A stretch of 17,587 nt of DNA from Actinomycetota bacterium (GCA_947491175.1 CANLIF010000010.1:1-17587), one strand, 5' to 3'. Positions 6,461 through 14,426 are shown, numbered from the stretch's first letter. Notes: generated by a model not told the origin, from the letters alone. Made by a program: numbers and translations.

Positions 6461-7522
6461 ATGCGATTTAGGTTTAGACCCACTCTCACATGGTCACTTT
6501 TGATCCTGCTTGGGGCGGCAATGTTTATTCCAGTTCCTTATGTAATGAAGTCGCCTGGGCCAGTGTTTAACACAATTGGCGCAATCAAAGATGTTGAATT
6601 GATTTCAATTTCAGGTACGAAGACTTACCCAACTGAGGGTGAACTCAACATGACGACGGTCAGCGAATTCGGGGGACCGCAACAAGGCTTGGACATGTTC
6701 CAAGCCATCTGGGGATGGCTTAGCCCAGACCGGACAGTAGTGCCACGAGAATCGGTTTACCCAGAGGACGAAACCGAGGAAGAGCAAAACGCCAGAAACG
6801 CCATGTCTTTTAGCACTTCGCAAAGCTATGCGATTGCAGCTGCAATGGATTACTTAGACCAGCCAATAATTGAAAAATTAGTGATCACAAGTGTTGGCTT
6901 TGATACGCCCGCTCAAGACAAACTTCGTGCTGGTGATGAAATTCTCGCGGTCAATGGGGTTCTAATGACGAGCCCACAACAAGTAGTAGATGTTGTAAGA
7001 AGTAGCCCAGTCGGAACAGGTTTAACTTTTTCTCTGGTTCGTACTGATTCCAAACTTGATGTGGTTGTCACATCAAGTACCCGCCAAGATGATTTACTAA
7101 CCGCGCAAGATGAAGCAAAGATTCCTTACATCGGAATTGGAATCGACATAAGTTATTCAGCTGACTATGAAATTGAATTTGGGGTTACTGGGGTCGGAGG
7201 ACCAAGTGCCGGCACAATGTTTGCTATTGCAATCATCGATAAATTAACACCTGGCGCATTGACGCAAGGAAAAGTCATCGCAGGCACTGGAACTATCGAC
7301 CCAGATGGCAATGTTGGTGACATTGGCGGAATTCAACAAAAGTTAATTGGTGCGCGGGATGCGGGTGCGGTGCTGTTTCTAGCGCCTCAAGGCAACTGTG
7401 ATGAAGTAATAGGCCACATTCCAGACGGATTAACTGTGGCAGCTGTTGGAACGCTGGATCAGGCAATAGCAGCAATTGAGACTTTCAACTCGGGCGGGCA
7501 AGTTAACTCGTGCGTGAAATAG
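6461..7522 (+). CDS. PDZ plus Lon (S16)-type membrane-anchored serine protease
   Basis: A 353-residue protein of the YlbL/Rv3194c type. One N-terminal membrane segment (about 11-29), then an extracytoplasmic domain, a PDZ domain (about 135-205, with LRAGDEILAVNG) and a C-terminal Lon-type S16 protease domain. The catalytic Ser is S249 in GGPSAG and the catalytic Lys is K294 in GGIQQK, so the active dyad is intact. No AAA ATPase domain is present, as expected for this family. It probably trims or degrades exported or membrane proteins. The intergenic region (6305-6460) that separates it from DUF2342 holds the promoters of both genes. The rhodanese gene follows after 31 bp and is likely co-transcribed. 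Confidence 0.93.
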   Translation: MRFRFRPTLTWSLLILLGAAMFIPVPYVMKSPGPVFNTIGAIKDVELISISGTKTYPTEGELNMTTVSEFGGPQQGLDMFQAIWGWLSPDRTVVPRESVYPEDETEEEQNARNAMSFSTSQSYAIAAAMDYLDQPIIEKLVITSVGFDTPAQDKLRAGDEILAVNGVLMTSPQQVVDVVRSSPVGTGLTFSLVRTDSKLDVVVTSSTRQDDLLTAQDEAKIPYIGIGIDISYSADYEIEFGVTGVGGPSAGTMFAIAIIDKLTPGALTQGKVIAGTGTIDPDGNVGDIGGIQQKLIGARDAGAVLFLAPQGNCDEVIGHIPDGLTVAAVGTLDQAIAAIETFNSGGQVNSCVK

Positions 7523-7553
7523 AATACGAAAACATCTAGGAAAGTGAAAAACA

Positions 7554-7865
7554 ATGAATGAGATTTCAGCCCTCGAACTACTAGCTATTTATAGAGACGT
7601 GTCAATAATTGACGTCCGGGAACTTGATGAATATGTGTCAGGGCACATTCCAGGTGCAATTCACATCCCACTTTCCACAATCCCAGTTCGGCAAAACGAA
7701 ATCGATCAGACTAAAACTCAGTACCTGATTTGTGAAGTTGGCGGCAGATCAGGACAGGCTGGAAAATTCCTAGAAGACCAAGGTTTTGAAGTGGTTAATG
7801 TTGCAGGTGGTACTGGAGCGCTTCGCCAAATTGGTACGCCACTTAATTTAGGCGAGCAACCGTAA
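7554..7865 (+). CDS. Single-domain rhodanese (sulfurtransferase)
   Basis: A 103-residue cytoplasmic rhodanese-fold protein. It has the DVRELDEYVSGHIPGA segment (20-34) and the active-site loop CEVGGRS with catalytic Cys60, so it should be able to carry a persulfide. A good ribosome-binding site, AGGAAAG (7538-7544), lies 9 nt before the ATG. It follows the PDZ/S16 gene in the same direction. The sulfur acceptor is unknown. A short inverted repeat (CGATTT ACG AAATCG, 7869-7883) lies between this gene and the convergent PPA1309 gene and may act as a weak terminator. Confidence 0.93.
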   Translation: MNEISALELLAIYRDVSIIDVRELDEYVSGHIPGAIHIPLSTIPVRQNEIDQTKTQYLICEVGGRSGQAGKFLEDQGFEVVNVAGGTGALRQIGTPLNLGEQP

Positions 7866-7883
7866 GCACGATTTACGAAATCG

Positions 7884-8399
7884 CTAATCCGCAAAAGTTG
7901 AAGCTACCGCGTCATTAAGTCGAGTAACCAAGTTCGGCGCTACTGCAACTGCATCTGCTGAATCATGAGTTCGATACCGCAAGGCGTTTAAGTTTTGTCC
8001 ACTGCGCAGCACTGCACTTACAATTCGAACGTCTCGTCTCTGCGGATGATCTGATGCCGCTTGCACCAGCGCAGAATCGTCTGTGGCAGGTAAGTCTGAT
8101 TCGGCCGAAGGTGGCAAGACGATTCTTTCAAGAACAACAATTGCTCCGGCTACGTCATCTGGCCACGCAATGGTGGCAAGAAGCTCATCAAGCTCAAGAG
8201 TGTCTTCAATTTCTTGCTCAACCGAGGTCAGCGGCATCTCAGCGCTAATCCCAAGTTCAGCTGCCAAATCTGGGTTCGCCGAAAGCAGACTTGCGGTCGG
8301 CACCAAGGCAAACAGGCGAACTGGTTGATCCCAACCAGCGCTGGCAACATGATCTTCGACTTCCCGAATCAAGGGTTCAAGGTTTGAGGCTAAATCCAT
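7884..8399 (-). CDS. PPA1309-family conserved actinobacterial protein
   Basis: A 171-residue acidic, Ala-rich, soluble protein of the PPA1309 family, conserved in Actinobacteria next to the UPF0182 gene. Recognisable stretches are the WDQPVRLFALVPT segment near residue 24, the AIVVLERIVLPP segment near the middle, and the RYRTHDSADAV segment near the C-terminus. No catalytic motif, signal peptide or membrane helix is seen. It converges on the rhodanese gene and diverges from the UPF0182 gene across 51 bp that must hold both promoters. Function unknown. Confidence 0.85.
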   Translation of the reverse strand: MDLASNLEPLIREVEDHVASAGWDQPVRLFALVPTASLLSANPDLAAELGISAEMPLTSVEQEIEDTLELDELLATIAWPDDVAGAIVVLERIVLPPSAESDLPATDDSALVQAASDHPQRRDVRIVSAVLRSGQNLNALRYRTHDSADAVAVAPNLVTRLNDAVASTFAD

Positions 8400-8450
8400 A
8401 GGGTAAGTCTGTCGTATGTGGAACTTGATATTTCAACGTAAGGTATTTAA

Positions 8451-11342
8451 GTGAGCATAAATTTAGAACGTCCTCGTCGTAGCCCTCTTGGAATAACCCT
8501 TTCGGTTCTTGCCGTGCTTTTTATCGCGTTTTCGATATTTGCTGGCTTTTACACTGACTGGCAGTGGTACGGCTCAGTTGGCCGCACAGATGTTTACACT
8601 CAGCAACTTACTGTCAAAGCGATCCTTTTCTTTTCATTCACTATCTTGACCGCACTTAGCCTCTGGGGCGCAGCTACTTTGGCACATCGATCTCGCCCAA
8701 TTAACTTGCCAGCAACACCTGAGGAATTCGCACTTCAGAAATATCGGGAAAGTTTGGATCCATTTCGCCGGATTGTGTTTATTGCAGGTCCGATCGTATT
8801 TGGTGTCTTGACTGGATTGTCGGCATCAAGTCAATGGAAAACATTTATGTTGTGGAGTAATTCGACGCCATTTGGTCAGGTCGATCCACAATTTGGCCTA
8901 GACATTTCGTTTTATGCGTTTGAACTGCCATTCCTAAGGTTCTTCTTAGGATTTGGATTTACGATTCTGATTATCTCTTTTATTGTGAACGTCGTAATCC
9001 ACTACATATATGGCGGCTTGCGCACTAGCATTTCGCAATCAACTGATTCAGCTCGCCGTCACTTAATGTTTTTCTTGGGAACCTTGGCGTTGCTCAAGGC
9101 CGGCGCATATTCAATTGATAAGTATTCATTAGCAACAAAATCTGACTCATTGATTACTGGGTTGAAGTACACAGATGTAAACGCCGTAGTCCCTGCTAAA
9201 ACGATCCTGACTTACATCGCGCTTGCAACAGCAATCTTGTTCTTTGTTTCCATCTTTAGAAAAGGTTGGTCGCTTCCATTCATTGCCTTTGGTGCGATGC
9301 TCGGAGCTTCTTTCGTTATTGGTGGGTTGTACCCAGCCTTCGTGCAACAATTCCAAGTTAAGCCTTCGGAACTTCAACGCGAAGCCCCATACATTCAGCG
9401 AAACATTGATTCGACTTTGTCGTCTTACGGACTTGAAGACGTCAAGTTTTCGGAATACGCAGCAATCGATAATCCCTCACTCGCTTCATTGAATGAAGAT
9501 GCTGGAACTCTTTCAAACATTCGGTTACTCGACCCAGCGCTTAATTCTCCAACTTTTAGCCAGTTGCAGCAGATCCGTGGATTTTATGCGTTCCCAGAAA
9601 CACTTGACGTCGATCGATACCTAATTGATGGCGTTAAGCGAGGCACAGTTATTGCAGTTCGAGAAGTCAATCTAGATGGCCTAGCTGATGATCAACGAAA
9701 TTGGTTCAACGATCACATGGTATTCACACATGGTTATGGTGTGGTTGCTGCGTATGAAAATACCGCTGAGGCAGACGGCGCTCCTAAGTTTGCGGAAAGC
9801 AACATCCCACCATCAGGCAAATTCGATATTGATGAACCTCGGGTTTATTTCGGCGAACAGTCACCGTCTTACTCGATCGTTGGTAGCGACGGTAGTCAGC
9901 CGCCAATCGAACTTGATTTCCCAGATGACAAGAGTGCAAACGGCCAGACCAACAACACCTACACGGGTTCTGGTGGCGTCCCGATTGGAAACATGATTCA
10001 GCGCGCAATTTTCGCTTTGAATTATCAAGAAACCAACATCTTGCTTTCAAATCAAATTGGCCCAGAGTCAAAAATTCTTTATGATCGCGATCCAAAAACT
10101 CGGGTTGCAAAGGTAGCTCCCTGGCTAACACTTGATGGCGATCCGTACCCTGCTGTGGTCGATGGCAAAGTTCAATGGATTGTCGATGGCTACACAACAA
10201 CAAATGAATTCCCGTATGCGGCTCGAATTTCATTGCGTGATGCAACGGCAGATTCAGTGAACACTCAACTTGAATCCATTCCGCTGAGCGCCGGAAACAT
10301 TACCTATATTCGCAATGCCGTTAAGGCAACCGTTGATGCTTACGACGGAACTGTGAACATCTATGCCTGGGATGAAAAGGATCCGATTCTTCAGACTTGG
10401 AGTAAGGCATTCCCTGGAGTTGTGCAACCTAAGTCAGCGATTCCGGCCGGCGTCTTGGATCACATTCGTTATCCAGAAGACATGTTCAAGGTGCAGCGCG
10501 ACGTGTTAGCTAAGTATCACGTTGGCGATCCGCAGGCGTTTTACTCCGGTCAGGATTTCTGGATTGTTCCAGAAGATCCAACTAAGCCAACAGTTGGTCA
10601 AGCGCAACCGCCGTATTACTTAACTTTGCAGATGCCCGATCAAGGAGCGCCGACATTTTCGCTGACAACAACTTATGCTCCAACTAAGCGTCAGACTTTG
10701 GCGGCATTCATGTCTGTGAATTCTGATTATGGCGATGACTACGGAACGATTAGAGTTCTGCAGCTGCCAAGAAACACAACAATTCCTGGTCCACGCCAAG
10801 TGCAAAACAACTTCGAATCCGATCCAGAAGTAGCTAAGCAACTCTCGCTATTGCGAAGCGGTGGGTCAGATGTAGTACTTGGTAACTTGCTTTCATTGCC
10901 AGTTGGTGGCGGCTTGCTTTACTTCGAACCGGTCTATGTCCGGGCCTCACAAGGCGGCGGCTATCCATTACTTCGCAAGGTTCTTGTGTCATTTGGATCA
11001 AAAGTCGCCTTCGAGGATGATTTGGAAACTGCCCTAAAGAAAGTCTTCACTGGACAAACCACAATCCCAGTGGACCCTGTTGATCCAGGGGCTCCTGAGG
11101 TTCCGGTTACTACTCCAGAGCAGGACCTTGCCAAAGCGATCATTGATGCTAATGAGGCCTACACGGACGGGATAGCAGCGCTGGCTGCTGGAGACTTTGC
11201 AGCTTATGGAGAAGCCCAGGATCGACTTTCTGAAGCGCTACAGCGCGCTACAACAGCAGGTAGTCAGATTGCAGGTGAGAGTCTGGCAATCACGCCAACT
11301 CCATCTCCAGTTGCTACTCCTTCGTCATCCCCAACTCAATAA
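8451..11342 (+). CDS. UPF0182-family large membrane protein
   Basis: A 963-residue protein of the UPF0182 family (Rv3193c-like), widespread in Actinobacteria and of unknown function. The N-terminal third has about seven membrane segments (roughly 13-35, 55-78, 105-125, 163-190, 205-225, 250-272, 275-298). A large soluble domain follows, probably extracytoplasmic, with conserved stretches such as RGFYAFPETLDVDRY, NWFNDHMVFTHGYG and EPRVYFGE. The C-terminus has a helical acidic segment and ends in a Pro/Ser/Thr-rich tail. Start is GTG 8451 with AAGG about 7 nt upstream. The length agrees with the family. The initiator tRNA gene follows with its own promoter. Confidence 0.94.
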   Translation: MSINLERPRRSPLGITLSVLAVLFIAFSIFAGFYTDWQWYGSVGRTDVYTQQLTVKAILFFSFTILTALSLWGAATLAHRSRPINLPATPEEFALQKYRESLDPFRRIVFIAGPIVFGVLTGLSASSQWKTFMLWSNSTPFGQVDPQFGLDISFYAFELPFLRFFLGFGFTILIISFIVNVVIHYIYGGLRTSISQSTDSARRHLMFFLGTLALLKAGAYSIDKYSLATKSDSLITGLKYTDVNAVVPAKTILTYIALATAILFFVSIFRKGWSLPFIAFGAMLGASFVIGGLYPAFVQQFQVKPSELQREAPYIQRNIDSTLSSYGLEDVKFSEYAAIDNPSLASLNEDAGTLSNIRLLDPALNSPTFSQLQQIRGFYAFPETLDVDRYLIDGVKRGTVIAVREVNLDGLADDQRNWFNDHMVFTHGYGVVAAYENTAEADGAPKFAESNIPPSGKFDIDEPRVYFGEQSPSYSIVGSDGSQPPIELDFPDDKSANGQTNNTYTGSGGVPIGNMIQRAIFALNYQETNILLSNQIGPESKILYDRDPKTRVAKVAPWLTLDGDPYPAVVDGKVQWIVDGYTTTNEFPYAARISLRDATADSVNTQLESIPLSAGNITYIRNAVKATVDAYDGTVNIYAWDEKDPILQTWSKAFPGVVQPKSAIPAGVLDHIRYPEDMFKVQRDVLAKYHVGDPQAFYSGQDFWIVPEDPTKPTVGQAQPPYYLTLQMPDQGAPTFSLTTTYAPTKRQTLAAFMSVNSDYGDDYGTIRVLQLPRNTTIPGPRQVQNNFESDPEVAKQLSLLRSGGSDVVLGNLLSLPVGGGLLYFEPVYVRASQGGGYPLLRKVLVSFGSKVAFEDDLETALKKVFTGQTTIPVDPVDPGAPEVPVTTPEQDLAKAIIDANEAYTDGIAALAAGDFAAYGEAQDRLSEALQRATTAGSQIAGESLAITPTPSPVATPSSSPTQ

Positions 11343-11355
11343 ACCAGTTAGCGAT

Positions 11356-11384
11356 TTGGTTGGGCTGGAAACCTCGCGTATCCT
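11356..11384 (+). promoter_or_regulatory. Candidate promoter of the initiator tRNA gene
   Basis: TTGGTT (11356-11361) and TATCCT (11379-11384) are separated by exactly 17 bp. The -10 element ends 11 bp before the tRNA 5' end, a usual arrangement for a stable-RNA gene with a very short leader. Confidence 0.5.
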
Positions 11385-11395
11385 TAACAAACCGA

Positions 11396-11469
11396 CGCGG
11401 GGTGGAGCAGCTCGGTAGCTCGCTGGGCTCATAACCCAGAGGTCACAGGTTCAAATCCTGTCCCCGCTA
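11396..11469 (+). tRNA. Initiator tRNA-fMet, anticodon CAT
   Basis: A complete 74-nt cloverleaf: acceptor arm CGCGGGG / CCCCGCT, D stem GAGC / GCTC, anticodon arm CTGGG CTCATAA CCCAG, T arm ACAGG TTCAAAT CCTGT, discriminator A. Three G-C pairs at the base of the anticodon stem and an unpaired first base (C1 against T72) mark it as an initiator rather than elongator Met tRNA. The 3' CCA is not encoded; the genome reads CTA there. The 3' end of this gene is the first copy of the repeat family described downstream. Confidence 0.97.
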
Positions 11470-11518
11470 CTAAAAAGAAAAGACACCTTCGGGTGTCTTT
11501 TCTTTTTATCTAAGTAAG
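11458..11518. repeat. 61-bp direct repeat, copy 1 (tRNA tail plus terminator)
   Basis: Covers the last 12 bases of tRNA-fMet, terminator 1 and the trailing ATCTAAGTAAG. The same 61 bp recur at 11783-11843, offset by exactly 325 bp with no gaps and three substitutions. Confidence 0.93.
11471..11508. terminator. Bidirectional terminator directly after tRNA-fMet
   Basis: A perfect 17-bp stem closed by a TTCG tetraloop (11488-11491): left arm 11471-11487 ending in AAAAGACACC, right arm 11492-11508 starting with GGTGTCTTTT. The A-rich left arm and T-rich right arm make it usable in both directions. It begins only two bases after the tRNA discriminator. Confidence 0.92.
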
Positions 11519-11525
11519 TGAGCCA

Positions 11526-11793
11526 GGATTTGGGACGAGTAATTTGCGGGTGTAACCGCAAATTAGGAGGGGTCCTGTCCCCGCTACTAACGAAAAATGA
11601 GAGTCCTTCTGGACTCTCATTTTTCGTTTATGGCGGCACTCGGATTTGGGAGGAGCGCACCTCGATGCGCAGCATCGATGATGTGCGACGGTTCCTGTCC
11701 CCGGATTTGGGATTTCCAGCCAATACAGAAGTTGATGTTCCGAATGCATCACTTTTCACACGGATCGTTTATCGGCATTCGGCTGTCCCCGCT
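11526..11793. repeat. Three modular units: GGATTTGGGA, hairpin, CTGTCCCC
   Basis: GGATTTGGGA occurs three times (11526-11535, 11642-11651, 11703-11712). Each copy is followed by an inverted repeat of unrelated sequence, then by the tRNA-tail core CTGTCCCC. Unit 1: 10-bp stem TAATTTGCGG (11540-11549) / CCGCAAATTA (11556-11565), then an 18-nt tail copy (11573-11590). Unit 2: stem TCGATGC / GCATCGA (11662-11678) inside CGCAC / GTGCG (11656-11687), then an 11-nt truncated tail (11693-11703) that runs straight into unit 3. Unit 3: CCGAATGC (11740-11747) / GCATTCGG (11775-11782), then the long tail copy. No credible protein is encoded. This looks like a non-coding, structure-rich array, perhaps remnants of recombination at the tRNA 3' end. 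Confidence 0.7.
11589..11628. terminator. Second terminator hairpin, after the short tRNA-tail copy
   Basis: A perfect 18-bp stem with a TTCT loop (11607-11610): left arm 11589-11606 starting AACGAAAAATGAGAG, right arm 11611-11628 ending CATTTTTCGTT. Same build as terminator 1 (A-rich base, 4-nt loop, T-rich exit), but the core of the stem is a different sequence. It starts within an 18-nt exact copy of the tRNA end (11573-11590). Confidence 0.88.
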
Positions 11794-11843
11794 ACTAAAA
11801 CGAAAAGACACCTTTGGGTGTCTTTTCGTTTTATCTAAGTAAG
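11783..11843. repeat. 61-bp direct repeat, copy 2 (tRNA tail plus terminator)
   Basis: 58 of 61 bases match 11458-11518. Two of the three changes (C at 11801, G at 11828) are on opposite sides of the same stem base pair and keep it paired. The third (T at 11815) is in the loop. There is no tRNA body upstream of this copy. Confidence 0.93.
11796..11833. terminator. Third terminator, shared with the convergent FUSC gene
   Basis: A perfect 17-bp stem, left arm 11796-11812 and right arm 11817-11833, with a TTTG loop. The left arm is A-rich and the right arm T-rich, so it can stop transcription from both sides. It lies 14 bp beyond the stop codon of the minus-strand FUSC gene. Confidence 0.9.
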
Positions 11844-11847
11844 AGTC

Positions 11848-12936
11848 TCAATCACTCAAAATTTCAGTGATTTTTTCAGCATCACGCAAAATCGACCCAC
11901 CAATTAACATCGGTTGAGTTTCATCCAAACTCCTTAGTTCGGCAATAGCTTTCCTGCGCTGGTCTTGCCAGTCTTCGAGGTCCTCGTGTTGGATATTTGC
12001 CGGAAAATCCTCAGCCAATTCGGCTTGGTCAGATATAACTTCCGCGGTAGCACTTAGAACTCCAGCCAAGGCCGCAGCCAATAGCGCTGGTAATTGTTGT
12101 GAACTGCCAGAGGTCAGGACAAGTTCACGACAAATATTTAGCACTGTGCTAGCGGTGGCTTCAGTTAGTTTGATTTGTTCGACAACGGCTTTTGCGTCAG
12201 AGTAATCAATTGCAGGGGACCAGGCTGAACCTGCCAAGGCTGATTCTGCATTAGCTTTGATTTCATCGATTTCATTTGCGATAAATTCAGCCCGAGCCAA
12301 CCAGCGACTGGCAATCTTTGGATCAACTGTACCGTCGTTTTCCGTCAAGGCTTTAGCAATACTGTTCAAGAGAGCTGACAGTGCAAATGATTGCTCAATG
12401 CCAGCCTTGAGTGCGCGGTCTTGCGGTGACCCGTTGCGAACATAATATGAGGCAACCATGGCTAGCGCTGCGCCAAGCAAGACACCGAAAAATCTCTGCT
12501 CAATCGTGCTGGCAGTAACATTTGGACCTACTACCAAAATCACGGTAACGGCAATAGCGATAGCGCCTTCTTCGCCCAGCTTCAATAATCGCGCCGTTAG
12601 GAAGCAAGCAAATATTGCAAACATCACAACTACTGAGTTAAACCCGACAAACTTCATCGCAGTAAAAGCAACGGTGCTTCCGATAACTACTCCAAGAATT
12701 TGAAAGAAACTCTCTTTGATTGAGTCATGAAAGGTGTGCCGTACTGAAAGGACGGCTGTGATAGCGGCGGAAACCCCAGAAACCATTGGAAGATTTGCGC
12801 CTATGAAGTAGGCAAGAGTGCCGGCAATTGTGGTCAGAGTTGCTAGTCGAAAATATGGCGCATTAATAACGTCGATGAGTGTGACTTTTTCACCGGCGAT
12901 GTTTCGCGGTGTAAAGAAATCCTTAACTCTGGACAT
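11848..12936 (-). CDS. FUSC / aromatic-acid-exporter-type membrane protein
   Basis: A 362-residue inner-membrane protein. The N-terminal half has about six membrane segments (roughly 28-48, 52-66, 77-95, 98-116, 122-138, 148-166), including a VSAAITAVLSVR stretch like that of FUSC and DUF939 exporters. The C-terminal half (about 170-362) is soluble, helical and acidic. FUSC-family proteins are linked to efflux of aromatic acids or similar compounds, but the substrate here is unknown. It is shorter than the two-domain AaeB exporters, so it may act as an oligomer. It stands alone: the array terminator lies at its 3' end and a palindrome lies 45 bp upstream of its start. Confidence 0.82.
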   Translation of the reverse strand: MSRVKDFFTPRNIAGEKVTLIDVINAPYFRLATLTTIAGTLAYFIGANLPMVSGVSAAITAVLSVRHTFHDSIKESFFQILGVVIGSTVAFTAMKFVGFNSVVVMFAIFACFLTARLLKLGEEGAIAIAVTVILVVGPNVTASTIEQRFFGVLLGAALAMVASYYVRNGSPQDRALKAGIEQSFALSALLNSIAKALTENDGTVDPKIASRWLARAEFIANEIDEIKANAESALAGSAWSPAIDYSDAKAVVEQIKLTEATASTVLNICRELVLTSGSSQQLPALLAAALAGVLSATAEVISDQAELAEDFPANIQHEDLEDWQDQRRKAIAELRSLDETQPMLIGGSILRDAEKITEILSD

Positions 12937-12980
12937 TGCTTACTTTCTGATTGATTCAGTTCTAAGTGTAACGAAGTTGC

Positions 12981-12997
12981 GGTTAATGAAATTAACC
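12981..12997. promoter_or_regulatory. Palindrome upstream of the FUSC gene, possible operator
   Basis: GGTTAAT GAA ATTAACC is a perfect 7-bp inverted repeat with a 3-bp centre. It lies 45 bp upstream of the FUSC start, where an exporter's repressor of TetR or MarR type might bind. No regulator gene is adjacent. There is no T tract, so it is not a typical terminator for the neighbouring amidohydrolase gene. Confidence 0.35.
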
Positions 12998-13016
12998 TAA
13001 GAATCAAGCGTTGGTT

Positions 13017-14399
13017 TTATTGACTAAATGACTGTAAGCGATGAGCCGATTTTGTGTGCCGGGCAACTTCAGCACTTACGTCAACACCAACCAGGTTGCC
13101 TTCTTGAACTAGTGGAACACCGCCGACCCAACTGGACCAAACTTGGGCAGGTCCTCCCTGCAATAACGCGGTGACATCGTCCACAAGTGAACCCGCATAG
13201 GCAATGCCGTCCATCCTCCACATGGCGATGTCAGCATTAGCTCTGATTGATAATTGCCCAATGTTGCCTTCACGACCTAGGGCTTTTGCGCTTCCTCTTG
13301 TCGCTAACCACAATGCATCCATAGCAGTCATTGCCTGCACGGTTCCTTCGCGAAGCCTCGAAAGAAGTAATGCGGTCTTTGTCTCCATCCACATTGATTG
13401 ATGGTCTCCGGCCGTTGCGCCATCACACCCAATTCCAACATTGACTCCAGCATTTAATAAGTCACGAACTGGTGTTGGTCCACCAGGCAAGCCACCATCA
13501 ATCACAGTTGCACTTGGACAATGTGCCACGGAAACCCCTGACTCAGCCAAGCGTTGCATCTCCATGTCTGATGGGTAGACGACATGTGCGCACCAGGTAG
13601 CCTCTGTAAACCAACCCAAGACTTCGAGAACTTCAAGTGGAGTTTTTCCAAAGTGTTCCAACACGTATTCGGTTTCATCTGGGTCATCAGCAATGTGGGT
13701 ATGCAGTCGAACTCCATACTTTTTTGCAATTTCGGCACTTCGGGTAAATACAGTTTCTGTTGAGCTCATCAAGTTACTTGGCCCAAGAGCAACCTGCACC
13801 ATTGCTGACGCTTTAGGATCATGCCATTTTTCAATCAGTCGGATGCAATCTGCAATTACATCTTCTTCACCTTCTGCCATCCCGGGCAGACAAACACCAC
13901 CTTGCTCTGGCCCAAGAGTCATCGACCCACGAACTGCCATTAAGCGCATTCCAACTTCCACTGCTTCTTCAATGGCTGCATCCATCAAAAATGGAAATGG
14001 ATGGATGTATTCATGATCTGTAGCAGTAGTGCAGCCAGATAGGGCTAGTTCAAAAAGTCCAAGACGAACCGAAGTTCGAATCGCCTCTTCGTCCAATTCT
14101 TTCCACATCGGGAAGTAAGTCCAGAACCATTCAGTCAGGCCAGTGACACCGTTTGGTTTCATTGAGCGCGTCAAGTTTTGGTACAAGTGCTGATGGGAGT
14201 TAACTAATCCAGGAGTAATTAGGCAGCCAGTTGCATCAACAACCGTTTTCGCTTCTGGTTGGCTATCGTTCCCAGCGCCTATTTGGACGATTAATCCGTC
14301 GTGGATTGCAATCCAGCCACCATCACGGATGATTTCTCGCGCATCATTCATGGTTGCAATCGAATTGGCGTTCCAAATCAACAGATCAACTTTAGTCAT
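13017..14399 (-). CDS. Amidohydrolase of the 8-oxoguanine deaminase / ATZ-TRZ type
   Basis: A 460-residue metal-dependent hydrolase of the amidohydrolase superfamily. Metal ligands are in place: H69 and H71 (NSHQH), H235 (HTHIAD), H272 (CAHVV) and D326 (GCDGA). The overall layout (TEWFW... near 90, SGCTTATDHEY 121-131, RGSMTLG 157-163) resembles 8-oxoguanine deaminase. However, the usual HLAET is HIADD here, so the catalytic Glu is replaced by Asp238, and the usual DGxxSND is DGATAGD. The substrate may therefore be another purine, triazine-like or cyclic amidine compound. It is the last gene of an operon with the two aconitase X subunits, 27 bp after the small subunit. Deaminase family is fairly secure, substrate not. 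Confidence 0.82.
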   Translation of the reverse strand: MTKVDLLIWNANSIATMNDAREIIRDGGWIAIHDGLIVQIGAGNDSQPEAKTVVDATGCLITPGLVNSHQHLYQNLTRSMKPNGVTGLTEWFWTYFPMWKELDEEAIRTSVRLGLFELALSGCTTATDHEYIHPFPFLMDAAIEEAVEVGMRLMAVRGSMTLGPEQGGVCLPGMAEGEEDVIADCIRLIEKWHDPKASAMVQVALGPSNLMSSTETVFTRSAEIAKKYGVRLHTHIADDPDETEYVLEHFGKTPLEVLEVLGWFTEATWCAHVVYPSDMEMQRLAESGVSVAHCPSATVIDGGLPGGPTPVRDLLNAGVNVGIGCDGATAGDHQSMWMETKTALLLSRLREGTVQAMTAMDALWLATRGSAKALGREGNIGQLSIRANADIAMWRMDGIAYAGSLVDDVTALLQGGPAQVWSSWVGGVPLVQEGNLVGVDVSAEVARHTKSAHRLQSFSQ

Positions 14400-14426
14400 G
14401 CTAAAAAATCCCCCATGTCAATTGAT

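Noticed and set aside
11573..11590. A second, degenerate tRNA gene
   Set aside because: Only the last 18 nt match; no D arm, anticodon arm or T arm can be folded upstream of it.
11518..11842. Overlapping open frames of 80-106 codons in the tRNA-tail array
   Set aside because: They run through the repeats, terminators and hairpins, exist in several frames at once and show no domain or protein-like composition.
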